Positions 44,737 through 53,259 are shown, numbered from the stretch's first letter. The stretch is DNA of 64,000 nt from Desulfobulbaceae bacterium (GCA_020444175.1 JAHLLM010000001.1:215247-279246); one strand, 5' to 3'. The notes: generated by a model not told the origin, from the letters alone. Program-made: numbers and translations.

Positions 44737-44775
44737 TTCAGCCTCCCCCGAACAGAGCGGGAGTATCCGTTCTAA

Positions 44776-44811
44776 GGATGGCTGCTGAGTCACATAACTC
44801 AGCAGCCATCC
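44776..44811 (+). terminator. Strong hairpin between octahaem and subtilase genes
   Basis: GGATGGCTGCTGAGT (44776-44790) and ACTCAGCAGCCATCC (44797-44811) pair perfectly over 15 bp with a 6-base loop. No T-run follows. It begins 40 bp after the cytochrome stop codon and probably lowers downstream expression or protects the upstream RNA. Confidence 0.6.
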
Positions 44812-44835
44812 ATACTTTATCTGAGCCACACAAAG

Positions 44836-46359
44836 ATGAAAAAACTCGATTTACGACAGACAGCCCCGCTGTCTTACAATACAAAGACAATCCTCCACCT
44901 GCTTGTCTTCAGTGTCCTGTTGTGCTGTATTGCCAGTCAGGCAGAGGCAAAAAATCGTTCGGTCATTATCGGTTACAAAAACACCTTGGACTCAAAGGCC
45001 CAGTCTTTCCTGGTTAAAAAAAGGGCAAGGATCAAGAAAAGATTCCGCCACATCAATGCAATAGTAGCAGAAGTACCGGAGGAATCCCTTGTCGCTATAA
45101 TGAGCGATACAAGCGTTGCCTATGTTGAAGAAGACTTCCCCATTTCCCTGGTTGACCAGGTGCAGGAAAGTGTTGAATACGACAACAGTTGGGGAGTGAG
45201 CCATATTGGCGCCGAGAGTGTTCACCAGTTACCTGTAACCGGCTACGGTGTAAAAATTGCTATCCTTGATACGGGCATTGACTACAACCACCCGGAGCTT
45301 GCTGACAATTACCAGGGCGGCATTGATTTTGTCTTCAGCGATGACGATCCGTTTGACGATTCCTGGAACAGCCACGGCAGCCATGTTGCCGGCATTATTG
45401 CTGCAGCCAAGGATGATGTTGGTGTTATCGGAGTGGCGCCTGACGCATCACTGTACGCCGTAAAAATACTTGACGGTTCCGGCATGGGCACAGCGAGCTG
45501 GCTGATTTCCGGATTGGAATGGGCAGTGGCAAATGACATGGATATCGCCAATATAAGTGTTGGGTTTTCCCAGTACTCCCAGGCAATAGAAGATGCATGC
45601 ACCTACGCCTCGGAAAACGGCGTGCTGCTTGTTGCCGCCGCAGGCAATACAAGCGGAGGAGAGGTTACTTATCCTGCGGCATTCGCATCAGTCATCGCCG
45701 TCACCGGCACTGACCCCCAGGATCAGTCCGGCTATTTTGCTCCCCTTGGACCGGAGGTGGAACTGGCCGCGCCCGGGCTTGCCATATATTCCACCACCAG
45801 AAATGAAACATATACCTATTTAAGCGGGACATCACAGGCAGCCCCCCATGTTTCCGGAGCGGCAGCACTGCTCCTTGAAGCCGGTCTGCAGGATTTTAAT
45901 AAAGACAGAGTGATCAACAACGCCGACCTCCGACATCGCCTCATTGCCACAGCAACAGATCTCGGCATAGAGGGACGTGACGAAGAATTCGGCTATGGGC
46001 TTATTAATATCGCGCGTGCCGTTGATGTTACACCTTCTCCTGATGAGGATTTCATATCATTTATCCTGGAAAGGCAGGAGAGATCTCCAATGCCGAGAGA
46101 AAAAATCATCCTGCAAAATGGCATATTCGAAGCCGTTATCATCAACAACTCTCTTCGCAATGTAATTGTTCTCGCCAGACAGGACGGAAAGATTCGAGCG
46201 GATCTCTCCAGCCATTATCGCTTTAACGATACAGAATCGCCCCAGGAAGCCATTTTGACCATTGACGCAAGCAATATAACCCTGGATATAACTTTTATCG
46301 GTATCGGCAAAGCAGGCAGCTCCGCAGAGGTCAATATTGCATCCGTAGACGACGAATAA
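44836..46359 (+). CDS. Secreted subtilisin-like serine protease (S8), OzpA-like candidate
   Basis: The 507-residue protein has a signal peptide (hydrophobic residues 19-33, cleavage near AEA), an I9-type propeptide (about 40-105), and an S8 domain with the catalytic triad D145 (AILDTGIDY), H183 (SHGSHVAG) and S333 (LSGTSQAAPHVSG); N271 (AAGNTS) is the oxyanion residue. A DFNKDRVINNAD loop (353-364) looks like a calcium-binding EF-hand/dockerin-type insertion. About 110 further C-terminal residues form a beta-rich domain. Position directly behind the octahaem gene suggests it matures that cytochrome, as OzpA does for OmcZ. It may also act with the P-domain protein encoded upstream. Confidence 0.9.
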   Translation: MKKLDLRQTAPLSYNTKTILHLLVFSVLLCCIASQAEAKNRSVIIGYKNTLDSKAQSFLVKKRARIKKRFRHINAIVAEVPEESLVAIMSDTSVAYVEEDFPISLVDQVQESVEYDNSWGVSHIGAESVHQLPVTGYGVKIAILDTGIDYNHPELADNYQGGIDFVFSDDDPFDDSWNSHGSHVAGIIAAAKDDVGVIGVAPDASLYAVKILDGSGMGTASWLISGLEWAVANDMDIANISVGFSQYSQAIEDACTYASENGVLLVAAAGNTSGGEVTYPAAFASVIAVTGTDPQDQSGYFAPLGPEVELAAPGLAIYSTTRNETYTYLSGTSQAAPHVSGAAALLLEAGLQDFNKDRVINNADLRHRLIATATDLGIEGRDEEFGYGLINIARAVDVTPSPDEDFISFILERQERSPMPREKIILQNGIFEAVIINNSLRNVIVLARQDGKIRADLSSHYRFNDTESPQEAILTIDASNITLDITFIGIGKAGSSAEVNIASVDDE

Positions 46360-46379
46360 GATGCAAGAATATAAAACCC

Positions 46380-47408
46380 ATGAGAAAGCAAACAACAATT
46401 ATGAACAATAGAGCAATGAAAACATCAGGCAGAGCGGTTTGGATCATTTTAATTTGGGCGACCTTTATCGCCCAGGTTGCTGTAGCTGGTCAAGGAAATG
46501 GGGACACGATAGTGGCGCGGGTCAACGGCACCACCCTCTTTTCAAATCAATTAATGCAGGCCGTGGCCGCACATCAAAATAGATTTAAAAAATTTGTAAA
46601 AACACCTGATATAAAGCAGGTTTCATTTCGTACCCAGCGGGATGTTCTTGACAAATTGATAAATCAGATCCTGCTTGCACAGGCAAGCCGGTCCATATCG
46701 ATCCCGGACATTACAACCCGTGTTGAAGAAGCCCTGGCAGCCAAAGAAAATCAGTCCCATTCGGCAATGCAGTTTGCCCGCTACCTTGAAACAAAGCACA
46801 TGACCAGGCAAGACTATGCCAGAGAGCTTGAAAATAAAATTTATATGTCTGAATACCTGGAGCAACAAGGTGTTACAGGGGCAGTCATACCCGAGAGCGA
46901 GATTAAGGAATTTTATGAAAACGGGACCGGGCTACAGAGAGAAGAGAGCGTTGGGGTTCGGCATATCCTGCTCAAAGTAAAAAAAGATGCAACCCCCGAG
47001 ACAAAAGAAGCTATCCACAGGCAAGCTATCCAACTGCTGACCAGGATAAAAAAAGGTGAAGATTTTGCGGAAATAGCCCGGGAATACTCCGAGTGCCGCC
47101 GATCCAACACAAAAGGTGGAAATTTAGGCTATATAAAGAGGGGCTATATGCCGAGACCATTTGAGGATGCTGCATTTTCGCTGCCAAGCGGCACAGTGAG
47201 CGAACCCATAGAAACAGAATTCGGTTTCCACATTCTTCAGGTTCTGGATAAAAAGGAAGCAGGCCGCATTCCTTATGATGAAGCCAGGGAATTCCTGAAA
47301 AAATATCTCCAGGAGAGAAAAATGCCGCAACTTCTTGCACAACATGTTGCCGAGTTACGCGCAAAGGCCGATATAGAAATATATCTGGACGAAAAAAAAC
47401 CGATTTGA
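46380..47408 (+). CDS. PpiC/parvulin-type peptidyl-prolyl isomerase, periplasmic
   Basis: The 342-residue protein has an N-terminal hydrophobic segment (VWIILIWATFIAQVAVAG) acting as signal or anchor, a SurA-like helical N-domain (IVARVNGTTLFSNQLMQAV through the RELENKIYMSEYLEQQ region), and one parvulin domain (VRHILLKVKKDATPE, GEDFAEIAREYSECRRSNTKGGNLGYIKRG, FGFHILQVLDKK). It starts 20 bp after the protease gene and likely shares its transcript. It should help fold secreted proteins, here perhaps the multihaem cytochromes. The exact start is uncertain, with ATGs at 46380, 46401 and 46416. Confidence 0.9.
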   Translation: MRKQTTIMNNRAMKTSGRAVWIILIWATFIAQVAVAGQGNGDTIVARVNGTTLFSNQLMQAVAAHQNRFKKFVKTPDIKQVSFRTQRDVLDKLINQILLAQASRSISIPDITTRVEEALAAKENQSHSAMQFARYLETKHMTRQDYARELENKIYMSEYLEQQGVTGAVIPESEIKEFYENGTGLQREESVGVRHILLKVKKDATPETKEAIHRQAIQLLTRIKKGEDFAEIAREYSECRRSNTKGGNLGYIKRGYMPRPFEDAAFSLPSGTVSEPIETEFGFHILQVLDKKEAGRIPYDEAREFLKKYLQERKMPQLLAQHVAELRAKADIEIYLDEKKPI

Positions 47409-47412
47409 ACCG

Positions 47413-47512
47413 GGAAAGAACTCAGACAACATTGTAAGCTGAATTTTGACATTGTATCAGCAGATAGCGAACAAAGTGAGACTTCGAGCGCAGTAGTTTT
47501 TCAACAGCCTGC
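47413..47512 (-). repeat. Family C repeat, copy C2
   Basis: Right end GCAGTAGTTTTTCAACAGCC is the inverse of the left end of C3 (56629). Read on the minus strand it continues with GCTGATAC and GTCAAAATTC in the same order as C3. It abuts the CheD-HDOD stop codon. Confidence 0.7.
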
Positions 47513-48837
47513 TAGAGATACATCAGCTTGTCCCATGGAGCTTTACTGACAATTTCCGGTATATCATCCGCATCAAGACCTAAATGCCGTAATCTGCCGG
47601 TGAGCATCTGGGTATTTACCTTTTCGAGTTCAATGCCGGCCATGAACCAGAACGCCAGAAGATCTGCAACATATACAATGTGGACCAGTTCCGGGTGCTC
47701 GGATGCTCTTTCAGGATAATGATGCAGACTGACGCATTCAGTAAGATTATCGGGCAGCTTCCACATCACAGCCAGTTCCCTGGCAATCTCCTGGTGATCA
47801 ATGGCAAAGGCCTCCTTTTCGACATTAATCAAATCCTTCGTCTTCTGCTGGTCAATATTGTAAAAAAGAGGCCTCGCCGCAGTGACGTACTGATCCAGCA
47901 CAACTTTACCAATATCATGGAGAAGGCCTGCAGTATATGCTGTTGGAGCATCGGCTTTTCCCGAATATTCCGCAATAATTCGCGCCAGACCGGCTACAGC
48001 GACTGAATGCTTGAAAAGTCCTCCCCGCAAGAGTGAGTACCCCCCCTCCTGTTGCTCAAATAAACCCTTCATTGAGGCAGAAATAACTACTTCCAGAATC
48101 TTTGTTTCACCTAAAATCAACGTTGCCCTTTCTATGGAGTCAATTTTGGCATTTGAACTGATATGCGCCGAATTACAGAAACTGATGACCTTGGCGGAAA
48201 GAACCTGGTCACGACTCAGTTCCTCGGCAATAGTCGCCATATGATAACTGCCGCTTTGCATAAGACGTATAATTTTCAGAGTAATCTGAGGAATCGGCTT
48301 GGCGTTGTTAATGGCTTGTCTGATTTCGTCCGGAGAAGGCTTTGAGATTGTCTTTTCTTCGCCCCCGGCAGCGACAAGCTGAGAAATACCGACCTGCCAG
48401 TTCGTCGTATCAAGCCGTATGGTCATCCCCGAAACGCCTCCGGTCTCTGATCTGAAAATGGGTATGTGGTGCCTTTTTAGAAAAAAAGAAACACACTCGG
48501 CAGTGCGGCCTCCTATATCAAGATTCATATCGTGCCGGGAAAAAGGCTGGCTTAACGATCCTCCTGCCATAACGGCTTCAAGTCTATTCAGTGAGGCCCC
48601 GGCTCTCAGGAGATCATCCACGAAAAGAGCCAGACATGATGATGCATAGCTCTTTGGCTGCCAGCTGCTGCCCGGGACTGCAGGGTCCGGCAGCAGGATA
48701 TGACATAGTCCTCCTACACCGGCCAATTTGTCATAAATAGCCACACCCACACAGGTCTGGAGATGTGCCTCAAAAATTGTGTGCCTGGCAGACGACTCGA
48801 AAAGATAATCCCCGGCATTAACAAGTTTTCTCAGCAT
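47512..48837 (-). CDS. CheD-like deamidase domain fused to HDOD domain
   Basis: Residues 1-155 of this 441-residue protein match CheD, the chemoreceptor glutamine deamidase: catalytic Cys C29 in LQTCVGVAIYD and His H46 in GGLCHILLP, with the same 17-residue spacing known from Thermotoga CheD. The catalytic Thr expected six residues before the Cys appears to be Glu. Residues about 185-390 are an HDOD domain (KPIPQITLKIIRLM, NSAHISSNAKIDSIERATLILG, GLLHDIGKVVLDQY). HDOD proteins are non-enzymatic signalling scaffolds. The fusion links receptor modification to a regulatory domain. It follows cbiA by only 3 bp, although no functional link is obvious. Confidence 0.85.
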   Translation of the reverse strand: MLRKLVNAGDYLFESSARHTIFEAHLQTCVGVAIYDKLAGVGGLCHILLPDPAVPGSSWQPKSYASSCLALFVDDLLRAGASLNRLEAVMAGGSLSQPFSRHDMNLDIGGRTAECVSFFLKRHHIPIFRSETGGVSGMTIRLDTTNWQVGISQLVAAGGEEKTISKPSPDEIRQAINNAKPIPQITLKIIRLMQSGSYHMATIAEELSRDQVLSAKVISFCNSAHISSNAKIDSIERATLILGETKILEVVISASMKGLFEQQEGGYSLLRGGLFKHSVAVAGLARIIAEYSGKADAPTAYTAGLLHDIGKVVLDQYVTAARPLFYNIDQQKTKDLINVEKEAFAIDHQEIARELAVMWKLPDNLTECVSLHHYPERASEHPELVHIVYVADLLAFWFMAGIELEKVNTQMLTGRLRHLGLDADDIPEIVSKAPWDKLMYL

Positions 48838-48840
48838 TGT

Positions 48841-50232
48841 TTACCTCCCGGCAAACTGTCGTGCCTTCCCAACCAAGGCGATTGCCCATTGCGGCGTACC
48901 AACTGCATGGATATGGGAATAAAGAGCCAGCACATTTTTATAGATCAAACCGTCCCGCTTGCCGGCAAAACCAACTCCCCTCTGCATATCAAAACCGAGG
49001 TCATGACCATTACCGGTCCATTCCGAGACCTTGCTGTAGCGAAACTCGTGACCTTTAATCTCCTGGCCTTCCTCATAAAACGGATTTCCAGCTCTGGCCG
49101 TTAACACAGTGTATCCATGGGCCTGGGGCTTTTTTTCCAAGGTGAAGTGAACAGGAAAAATACCGACAAGACTATGCTCCTGACCTTCGAGAGTAATCTT
49201 TTCCCCAAGATAGATAAGACCGCCGCATTCCGCGTAGATTGGCAACCCCGCCTGAGCCTTTTCCCTTATTGAATCCAGGAAAGAGACGTTGGCGGACAGA
49301 AGACCGGCGCTTGTCTCAGGAAAACCGCCTCCAATATAGAGCCCGTCAACGTCCGGCAGTTTTTCCTGCTGCAGGGCATTGACCTCGACAATTTCTGCCC
49401 CCTGCCGCTCCAGGGCCTGTAAATTCTCAGGGTAATAAAACTGGAATGCGGCATCCCGGATAACACCAATACGAACCCGTTTCTCGTCACTCTGCCCTGA
49501 AACAACTTGCCCCGGAGCCACTCCGGGAGTCTGCATCAAACTCTGCACCTTGTCTGTATCAACCGACTTCTCAAGTGTCTGCACGAGAAAATCAATTGCG
49601 TCTCCGGCTCCGTCATACTCCTGAAAGGGCGTAACACCAAGATGCCGCATGGGGAAAATATCTTTTTTCATGCGTCTTATGGCCCCAACCACGGGAATAC
49701 CCGTATATTTCTCAATAGACTGGCGAACTATTTTTTCGTGTCGCGAACTGCCGATTCTATTCAGAACAACGCCGCATATGGATACATTTTCATCAAGCAT
49801 CTTACAGCCCAATACGAGCGCAGCAATGGTCCGTGTTGTTTTTGTGCAGTCAACCACAAGAAGGACGGGAAGCTTAAGGCGGATGGCAAGCTCCGCCGTG
49901 CTGAATGTTCCGTCTGCATCCACACCGTCATAAAGGCCGCGGTTGCCTTCGACAATAAGACAGTCTCCATCAGCAGTATGTTCCGCAAATGACGCAAGCA
50001 TGGCCTTTTCCGCCATCAGAAAGGGATCAAGATTAAAACATGGCTTAGCGGCAGCAAGACTCAGCCAACCGGCATCAATGTAATCCGGACCTTTTTTAAA
50101 AGGAACGACCCGAAGACCTCTGCGGGCAAGGAGGGCCACAAGCCCTACCGCCACCACACTTTTCCCAGAACCTCCTCCAAGGCCTGCAATAACCAATCCC
50201 TTGGGAAGCTTTATTTTATCACTCACAATCAA
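48841..50232 (-). CDS. cbiA: Cobyrinate a,c-diamide synthase family protein (CbiA/CobB)
   Basis: Class I glutamine amidotransferase fused to an ATP-dependent synthetase. The 463-residue protein has a P-loop in IAGLGGGSGKSVVAVGL (the common form is GTSSGVGKT), a DTBS-like domain (IVEGNRGLYDG), and the glutaminase nucleophile in IYAECGGLIYLGE. CbiA amidates cobyrinate; in sulfate reducers a dsr-linked copy is believed to make the sirohaem amide of DsrAB. Here it lies near dsrABD but is split from dsrD by three opposite-strand genes, and is followed at 3 bp by the CheD-HDOD gene. The sirohaem-amide role is inferred; a cobalamin role is the alternative. Confidence 0.92.
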   Translation of the reverse strand: MIVSDKIKLPKGLVIAGLGGGSGKSVVAVGLVALLARRGLRVVPFKKGPDYIDAGWLSLAAAKPCFNLDPFLMAEKAMLASFAEHTADGDCLIVEGNRGLYDGVDADGTFSTAELAIRLKLPVLLVVDCTKTTRTIAALVLGCKMLDENVSICGVVLNRIGSSRHEKIVRQSIEKYTGIPVVGAIRRMKKDIFPMRHLGVTPFQEYDGAGDAIDFLVQTLEKSVDTDKVQSLMQTPGVAPGQVVSGQSDEKRVRIGVIRDAAFQFYYPENLQALERQGAEIVEVNALQQEKLPDVDGLYIGGGFPETSAGLLSANVSFLDSIREKAQAGLPIYAECGGLIYLGEKITLEGQEHSLVGIFPVHFTLEKKPQAHGYTVLTARAGNPFYEEGQEIKGHEFRYSKVSEWTGNGHDLGFDMQRGVGFAGKRDGLIYKNVLALYSHIHAVGTPQWAIALVGKARQFAGR

Positions 50233-50477
50233 AACTCGCCTCTATCTGAATTTATGTATTTTTCTTAAAATAATAAGTACAAAATTAACCACAAAGGCAC
50301 AAGGACACAAAGCTTTCTTTTACAATTTGCACCTATCATTTTTCACTTAAATCTCTAATACGGACAAATGTTGTTTTCTTCTTCATACATACTCTTGAAA
50401 TTCTTTACTGTGATGGTTACAGTCTCGTAACTTGAATATATAAACTCTCAAATTTCAATAAAAGGAAAGGTACCTTT

Positions 50478-51107
50478 ATGACAGCACAAAAACTTAGTGA
50501 AGATCTACCTAAAGTAATTGAAGAGATGGAACAAAAGTGTCAGGAAAACCCGGAATCAATCATGGCGCATCATCATCTTGCCCTTGTTTATCGCAAAGCC
50601 GGGCGGCATAATGACGCTATCAAAGAGCTGAAAAAGTGTATAGAGATTGACGATCAATCCGCAGAAGCATATATCAATCTTGGTGCTGTTTATTTTGAGA
50701 TGGGCAATCTGGATGAATCCCTGAATGCCAATAAAATGGCGCTTCTCTATGCACCAAATCCAGCACAGGCCCATACAAATATCGGACTTATCATGCAGCA
50801 GAAGGGAGATCAGGTAAAAGCCATAGATGCCTATACCAAAGCCACCCATCATGATCCTCAGATGGCTTTTGCCTGGGTTAATCTTGCCTCAGCCCAGATC
50901 ATGGAAGGTAATTTTGATGCAGCACTGACGGCGGCTAAAAAAGGGGTGGATCTTGATCCTGATTTCCCCATGTCACATAATAATCTCGCTGTAGCCTATT
51001 TTTATAAAAAAGATTTTAAAGCCGCCAAAGCATCAATCAAGGAAGCTCTCAATCGTGGCTATCCCGTTGATCCAACGTTTATCGCAGCCGTTGATAAAGA
51101 GCTGTAA
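50478..51107 (+). CDS. TPR-repeat protein
   Basis: The 209-residue soluble protein consists of about five tetratricopeptide repeats (for example PESIMAHHHLALVYRKAGRHNDAIKELKKCI and the repeats that follow with AYINLGAVYFEMGNLDESL and AHTNIGLIMQQKGDQVKAI). No signal peptide is visible. A good Shine-Dalgarno site (AAAGGAAAGG) precedes it. It is 2 bp from the next gene and starts a three-gene unit inserted between cbiA and dsrD. A scaffold role is likely; partners are unknown. Confidence 0.9.
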   Translation: MTAQKLSEDLPKVIEEMEQKCQENPESIMAHHHLALVYRKAGRHNDAIKELKKCIEIDDQSAEAYINLGAVYFEMGNLDESLNANKMALLYAPNPAQAHTNIGLIMQQKGDQVKAIDAYTKATHHDPQMAFAWVNLASAQIMEGNFDAALTAAKKGVDLDPDFPMSHNNLAVAYFYKKDFKAAKASIKEALNRGYPVDPTFIAAVDKEL

Positions 51108-51109
51108 TC

Positions 51110-52240
51110 ATGGTTAAAGAAGCGACAATTAAAGTAAGGCCATGGTGCCCCTTTTGCGGACAGGACGTTGACCAACCCCAGGAACCTGTACAGCGCAAAA
51201 TGGATGAATTTAAAGTCGGAACCTGCCAATGCGGCGCCGTGTACACCTCCGATCCTACTGGATTCAACGTGGGATCCGCCATGGTTGAATGCATGGTCTA
51301 CGCCTGTGATGACAATGCGGATCTCGCCTGGGAACTGATGCCGGATGAAGATTACCTTACCGGTCGCATAGACAACTATGATGAAGTAACACATCAGGTC
51401 TATGAAATTAAAAACGTCGATGGTAGAAAGGTAGGCGGAGTTCTCTATTTTATCCGACTGACCAAGGATATAGCTGATTTGTCCAAGCGGCTCAAAGGAC
51501 ACAAACAGGAAGTTGGTGGGAAAATCAAGTCTGTTTCAAAATTTATCGCGCCGGAAATGGAACCGGCACGTGACCCGAAACGGCAGAAAAAACGTGCCAG
51601 CAAACAGGAAATAAAAAAACTCGTACTGGCAGGCGACATAGACAGCCTTGTTGATTTCGCTTTTGACGACCTGAAAACTCTGCGCTTTATGCAGAGGCTG
51701 CTCTACGACCCTCTTGAAGATAACCGCTGGCTTTGCGCGTATATCATTGGACAGGTGTGTGCCCGGCTTGCCACCCGCAAACCTGGAGCGGTAAGTGACA
51801 TGCTTCACAGGATGTACGAGGCCTGTACGGACTCTGCAGCCACCCATTGGGGGCTTATTGAAACAATCGGCTCTATTATTGCTGCCCGCCCTGACATTTA
51901 CGGCGGATTTTCCCGTCACCTCCTCATGTACCGGGCTGTCCCGTCAAGTCGTGTTCAGGTTTTATGGGCCATGGGGTCTATTGCAGAAATGAGCCCTGAA
52001 ACGGTCAGAAACACGCCGATATACAGTGTATTCAATTATATCGACCACCCAGACTCTTTTACCCGCGGCCACGCCATCAGGCTTTTCGGCCGCATCAAAA
52101 CCGTGGAATTGAAAAGCGAAATAGAAAAACAGATTGATGATGAGGCGGGGCTCACTGTTTACGAACACGGGAAACCTGTTCAAACAACGGTTGGAGCACT
52201 TGCCCGGGAAGCATTAAAACTGATCCAGGAAACGGATTAA
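51110..52240 (+). CDS. Zinc-ribbon and HEAT-repeat protein conserved in sulfate reducers
   Basis: The 376-residue protein starts with a ribbon built from CPFCG (residues 13-17) and CQCGAVY, followed by a globular alpha/beta part, a Lys-rich linker, and a C-terminal array of HEAT/PBS-lyase-like helices (LRFMQRLLYDPLEDNRWLCAYIIGQ, RVQVLWAMGSIAEMSPETV, RGHAIRLFGRI). I believe similar proteins occur widely in sulfate reducers (possibly the group named after DVU0298), but I am not certain of the name. It is 2 bp behind the first TPR gene. Its place beside dsrABD suggests a sulfate-reduction accessory role. Confidence 0.8.
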   Translation: MVKEATIKVRPWCPFCGQDVDQPQEPVQRKMDEFKVGTCQCGAVYTSDPTGFNVGSAMVECMVYACDDNADLAWELMPDEDYLTGRIDNYDEVTHQVYEIKNVDGRKVGGVLYFIRLTKDIADLSKRLKGHKQEVGGKIKSVSKFIAPEMEPARDPKRQKKRASKQEIKKLVLAGDIDSLVDFAFDDLKTLRFMQRLLYDPLEDNRWLCAYIIGQVCARLATRKPGAVSDMLHRMYEACTDSAATHWGLIETIGSIIAARPDIYGGFSRHLLMYRAVPSSRVQVLWAMGSIAEMSPETVRNTPIYSVFNYIDHPDSFTRGHAIRLFGRIKTVELKSEIEKQIDDEAGLTVYEHGKPVQTTVGALAREALKLIQETD

Positions 52241-52322
52241 CACATCGTGTTAAATATAAAATTTGGGCAGCAGCATCAGATTACCGCATACTGCTGCCAA
52301 TTGAATTATATGGAGTAGAAAG

Positions 52323-52901
52323 ATGACTACCGAACCAACCCAAATAGGCAATCAAGAAAAGGATGAGGAAAAAACCCAGGCGCAACTCGATTATGAAGAG
52401 GGGCAACAGTTTTTACAAAATGATAAAATCTCGCTTGCTGCCAACATGTTTCATAATGCGCTCATAGGTTTTGAGCAGGAAGAGAATGAAAAAGGTATTG
52501 CCAATGCATCTGATAAACTTGGGGATGTCTGCACCGCTCGGGGAGATTATGAAGTTGCCCTGAAGCATTACGAACGAGCATTTGCCATCTGCCATGCGCA
52601 GGGTGATGCCTTCAGTTTATCCGCCCTTGACAGGAAAAAGGCCCAACTCTATGCAGCTTGGGGAAAACATGACGAAGCAGTCAACCTCTATCTGGACATT
52701 ATTGACGAGTGCAATGCCATGAAGAACCCACAGGGTACGGTCAAAACTCTCGAAATGCTGGCGCAGGTTTATATTGACGCCGGCAAAAGGGATATGGCGG
52801 CAGACTGTTTCCGCACCGCAGCAGCCATCCATAAAAACTTTAAGCACGAAAAACATGCCAAGGCTTTGATGAAAAAGGCTGAAGAGGTGGAGAACGCATA
52901 A
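52323..52901 (+). CDS. TPR-repeat protein
   Basis: The 192-residue soluble protein has a charged N-terminus and four or so TPR-like helical hairpins (AQLDYEEGQQFLQNDKISLAANMFHNAL, DKLGDVCTARGDYEVALKHYERA, MLAQVYIDAGKRDMAADCFRTA). It is third in the TPR/HEAT/TPR unit, 82 bp after the HEAT gene, and converges on dsrD with a shared terminator. A strong Shine-Dalgarno-like GGAGTAGAAAG precedes the start. Function unknown beyond protein-protein interaction. Confidence 0.88.
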   Translation: MTTEPTQIGNQEKDEEKTQAQLDYEEGQQFLQNDKISLAANMFHNALIGFEQEENEKGIANASDKLGDVCTARGDYEVALKHYERAFAICHAQGDAFSLSALDRKKAQLYAAWGKHDEAVNLYLDIIDECNAMKNPQGTVKTLEMLAQVYIDAGKRDMAADCFRTAAAIHKNFKHEKHAKALMKKAEEVENA

Positions 52902-52935
52902 ATTCAAATCCTCTTACAGTGCTTTACTCTCCCCA

Positions 52936-52977
52936 ATAAAAAAAGCCGTTTGCCCATGTGGACAAACGGCTTTTTTA
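52936..52977. terminator. Bidirectional terminator between the TPR gene and dsrD
   Basis: AAAAAAGCCGTTTG pairs with CAAACGGCTTTTTT around CCCATGTGGA. A-run on one side and T-run on the other serve both converging transcripts. Confidence 0.92.
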
Positions 52978-52998
52978 TATTCAATATAAAACGAAAAA

Positions 52999-53259
52999 TT
53001 AATCGTTTTTATGCTCTTCTGCATCATCACGAGCTTCTTCGTTCTTGATACGGTCAGGGCGGGCATACATGGTCGTACTTCCACTTGACCAGAACATCAA
53101 CTCACCTTCTTTAACAAGCTCATTGGCAACATTTTTAATCATCCGCGGCTTGGTATCTGGATCGCATTTGTAAAAGTCTTTTACATACAACTGTGGCTTA
53201 GGAGCCTTAGTTGCTTTTTCGATCATTGCAGCTTTGAGTTCTTCTTTGCTTAAAGCCAT
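52999..53259 (-). CDS. dsrD: DsrD, activator of dissimilatory sulfite reductase
   Basis: The 86-residue winged-helix protein matches DsrD (MALSKEELKAAMIEKATK, KDFYKCDPDTKPRMIKNVANELVKEGELMFWSSGSTTMYARP). Published work describes DsrD as an allosteric activator of DsrAB and not a DNA regulator. Its presence is a marker for reductive sulfate reduction or disproportionation versus sulfide oxidation. It follows dsrB by 122 bp on the same strand and ends at a strong terminator. The charged C-terminal tail (NEEARDDAEEHKND) is variable in the family. Confidence 0.96.
   Translation of the reverse strand: MALSKEELKAAMIEKATKAPKPQLYVKDFYKCDPDTKPRMIKNVANELVKEGELMFWSSGSTTMYARPDRIKNEEARDDAEEHKND

Noticed and set aside
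50281..50315. ACCACAAAGGCACAAGGACACAAAG-like stretch before the TPR gene
   Set aside because: Resembles a low-complexity extragenic sequence common in bacterial genomes; no second copy was seen here, so it is not called as a repeat family.
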